Source: Plectrocnemia conspersa (Eukaryota; Arthropoda; Insecta; Trichoptera; Polycentropodidae). From it: a stretch of 64,000 bases of DNA. The stretch lies in assembly GCA_009617715.1 (NCBI GenBank), contig VTFK01000010.1, forward strand, positions 434,001 through 498,000. Direction: 5' to 3'. A program made the position numbers and the translations under genes. The notes under the pieces were generated by a model. The model was given only the letters and a program-made list of their open reading frames with translations, had not been told where the DNA came from and did not search any database. This document shows, in pieces, positions 63,801 through 64,000 of this stretch (within the stretch, counting starts at the first letter, position 1; each line of letters opens with the position of its first letter).

Positions 63801-64000
63801 TGTATTAAATATTTCAAAATGCTCAATTGCTTTAACTATAATTTTATTTGTTCTCTTAATTTTTAAGATATTTGTGTATATTTTTTATTCATGGCCATCA
63901 AATTATAAAAAATAAATATTAGATAAGGTAAAAGCAATAAATATTATTTATTTCTTCGTTCAGGCAATCAAGTCCAACTATTTCTATATCGCACTCTTAT

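Larger units (their letters stand above)
50414..64000. other. Probable first intron of SRF (at least 13.6 kb)
   Basis: No further SRF exon or other gene was found. Most is AT-rich. Holds a degenerate tandem array (51950-52115), a MITE (55858-56220), dispersed repeats at 54945-55050 and 57961-58088, a LINE RT fragment (61240-61900), and GC-richer islands at about 56500-56700, 58520-58740, 59590-59800 and 63060-63420. The islands have short frames with no recognisable product. They might be enhancers, transposon pieces, or promoters of unannotated non-coding RNAs. Intron status is inferred from the donor at 50414. Confidence 0.5.

Overview
The window is a nuclear, AT-rich, intron-bearing arthropod sequence, almost certainly insect. 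This rests on recognisable animal genes with GT-AG introns (one only 56 bp), insect-type relatives of blistered/SRF and sister-of-tout-velu/EXT2, and dense relics of mariner, piggyBac, hAT and LINE elements. The order of insect cannot be fixed from this sequence. No prokaryotic, CRISPR or viral feature was seen.

Layout. 1-7.3 kb is AT-rich non-coding DNA, probably intron, with a TA-flanked transposon at 5.25-6.11 kb. 7.34-8.81 kb (+) is the large last exon of a sine oculis-binding protein (SOBP) homologue. 11.5-12.3 kb (+) is an intronless 265-residue orphan ORF with an internal duplication. 14.4-15.7 kb (-) is GNB1L, a WD40 protein, in two exons. 18.0-23.3 kb (+) is a complete seven-exon EXT2/sotv heparan-sulfate polymerase subunit (707 aa). 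24.1-29.1 kb (-) is a complete eight-exon TMEM39 gene (560 aa) with a mariner relic in an intron. 31.2-32.8 kb (-) is mitochondrial cysteinyl-tRNA synthetase, uninterrupted apart from a one-base frameshift in a run of five A. 33.8-36.7 kb (+) is COA5/PET191, a cytochrome-oxidase assembly factor in three exons, whose second intron holds a decayed transposase-like gene. 36.7-49.9 kb is transposon-rich (piggyBac, RTE, a second LINE, and a 2,001-bp hAT element with an 8-bp target duplication). 50.0-50.4 kb (+) is the GC-rich first coding exon of an SRF/blistered MADS-box factor. The remaining 13.6 kb is probably its first intron: AT-rich, with a few GC-richer islands.

The genes do not form one pathway; they are ordinary neighbours (transcription regulators, heparan-sulfate synthesis, ER/lysosome biology, two mitochondrial functions). 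I found no convincing new multi-gene system. The observations most worth checking are the CARS2 frameshift, a duplicated CArG-like motif in a GC-rich block 4.6 kb upstream of SRF, the orphan ORF, and several small transposon families whose ends can be defined here.
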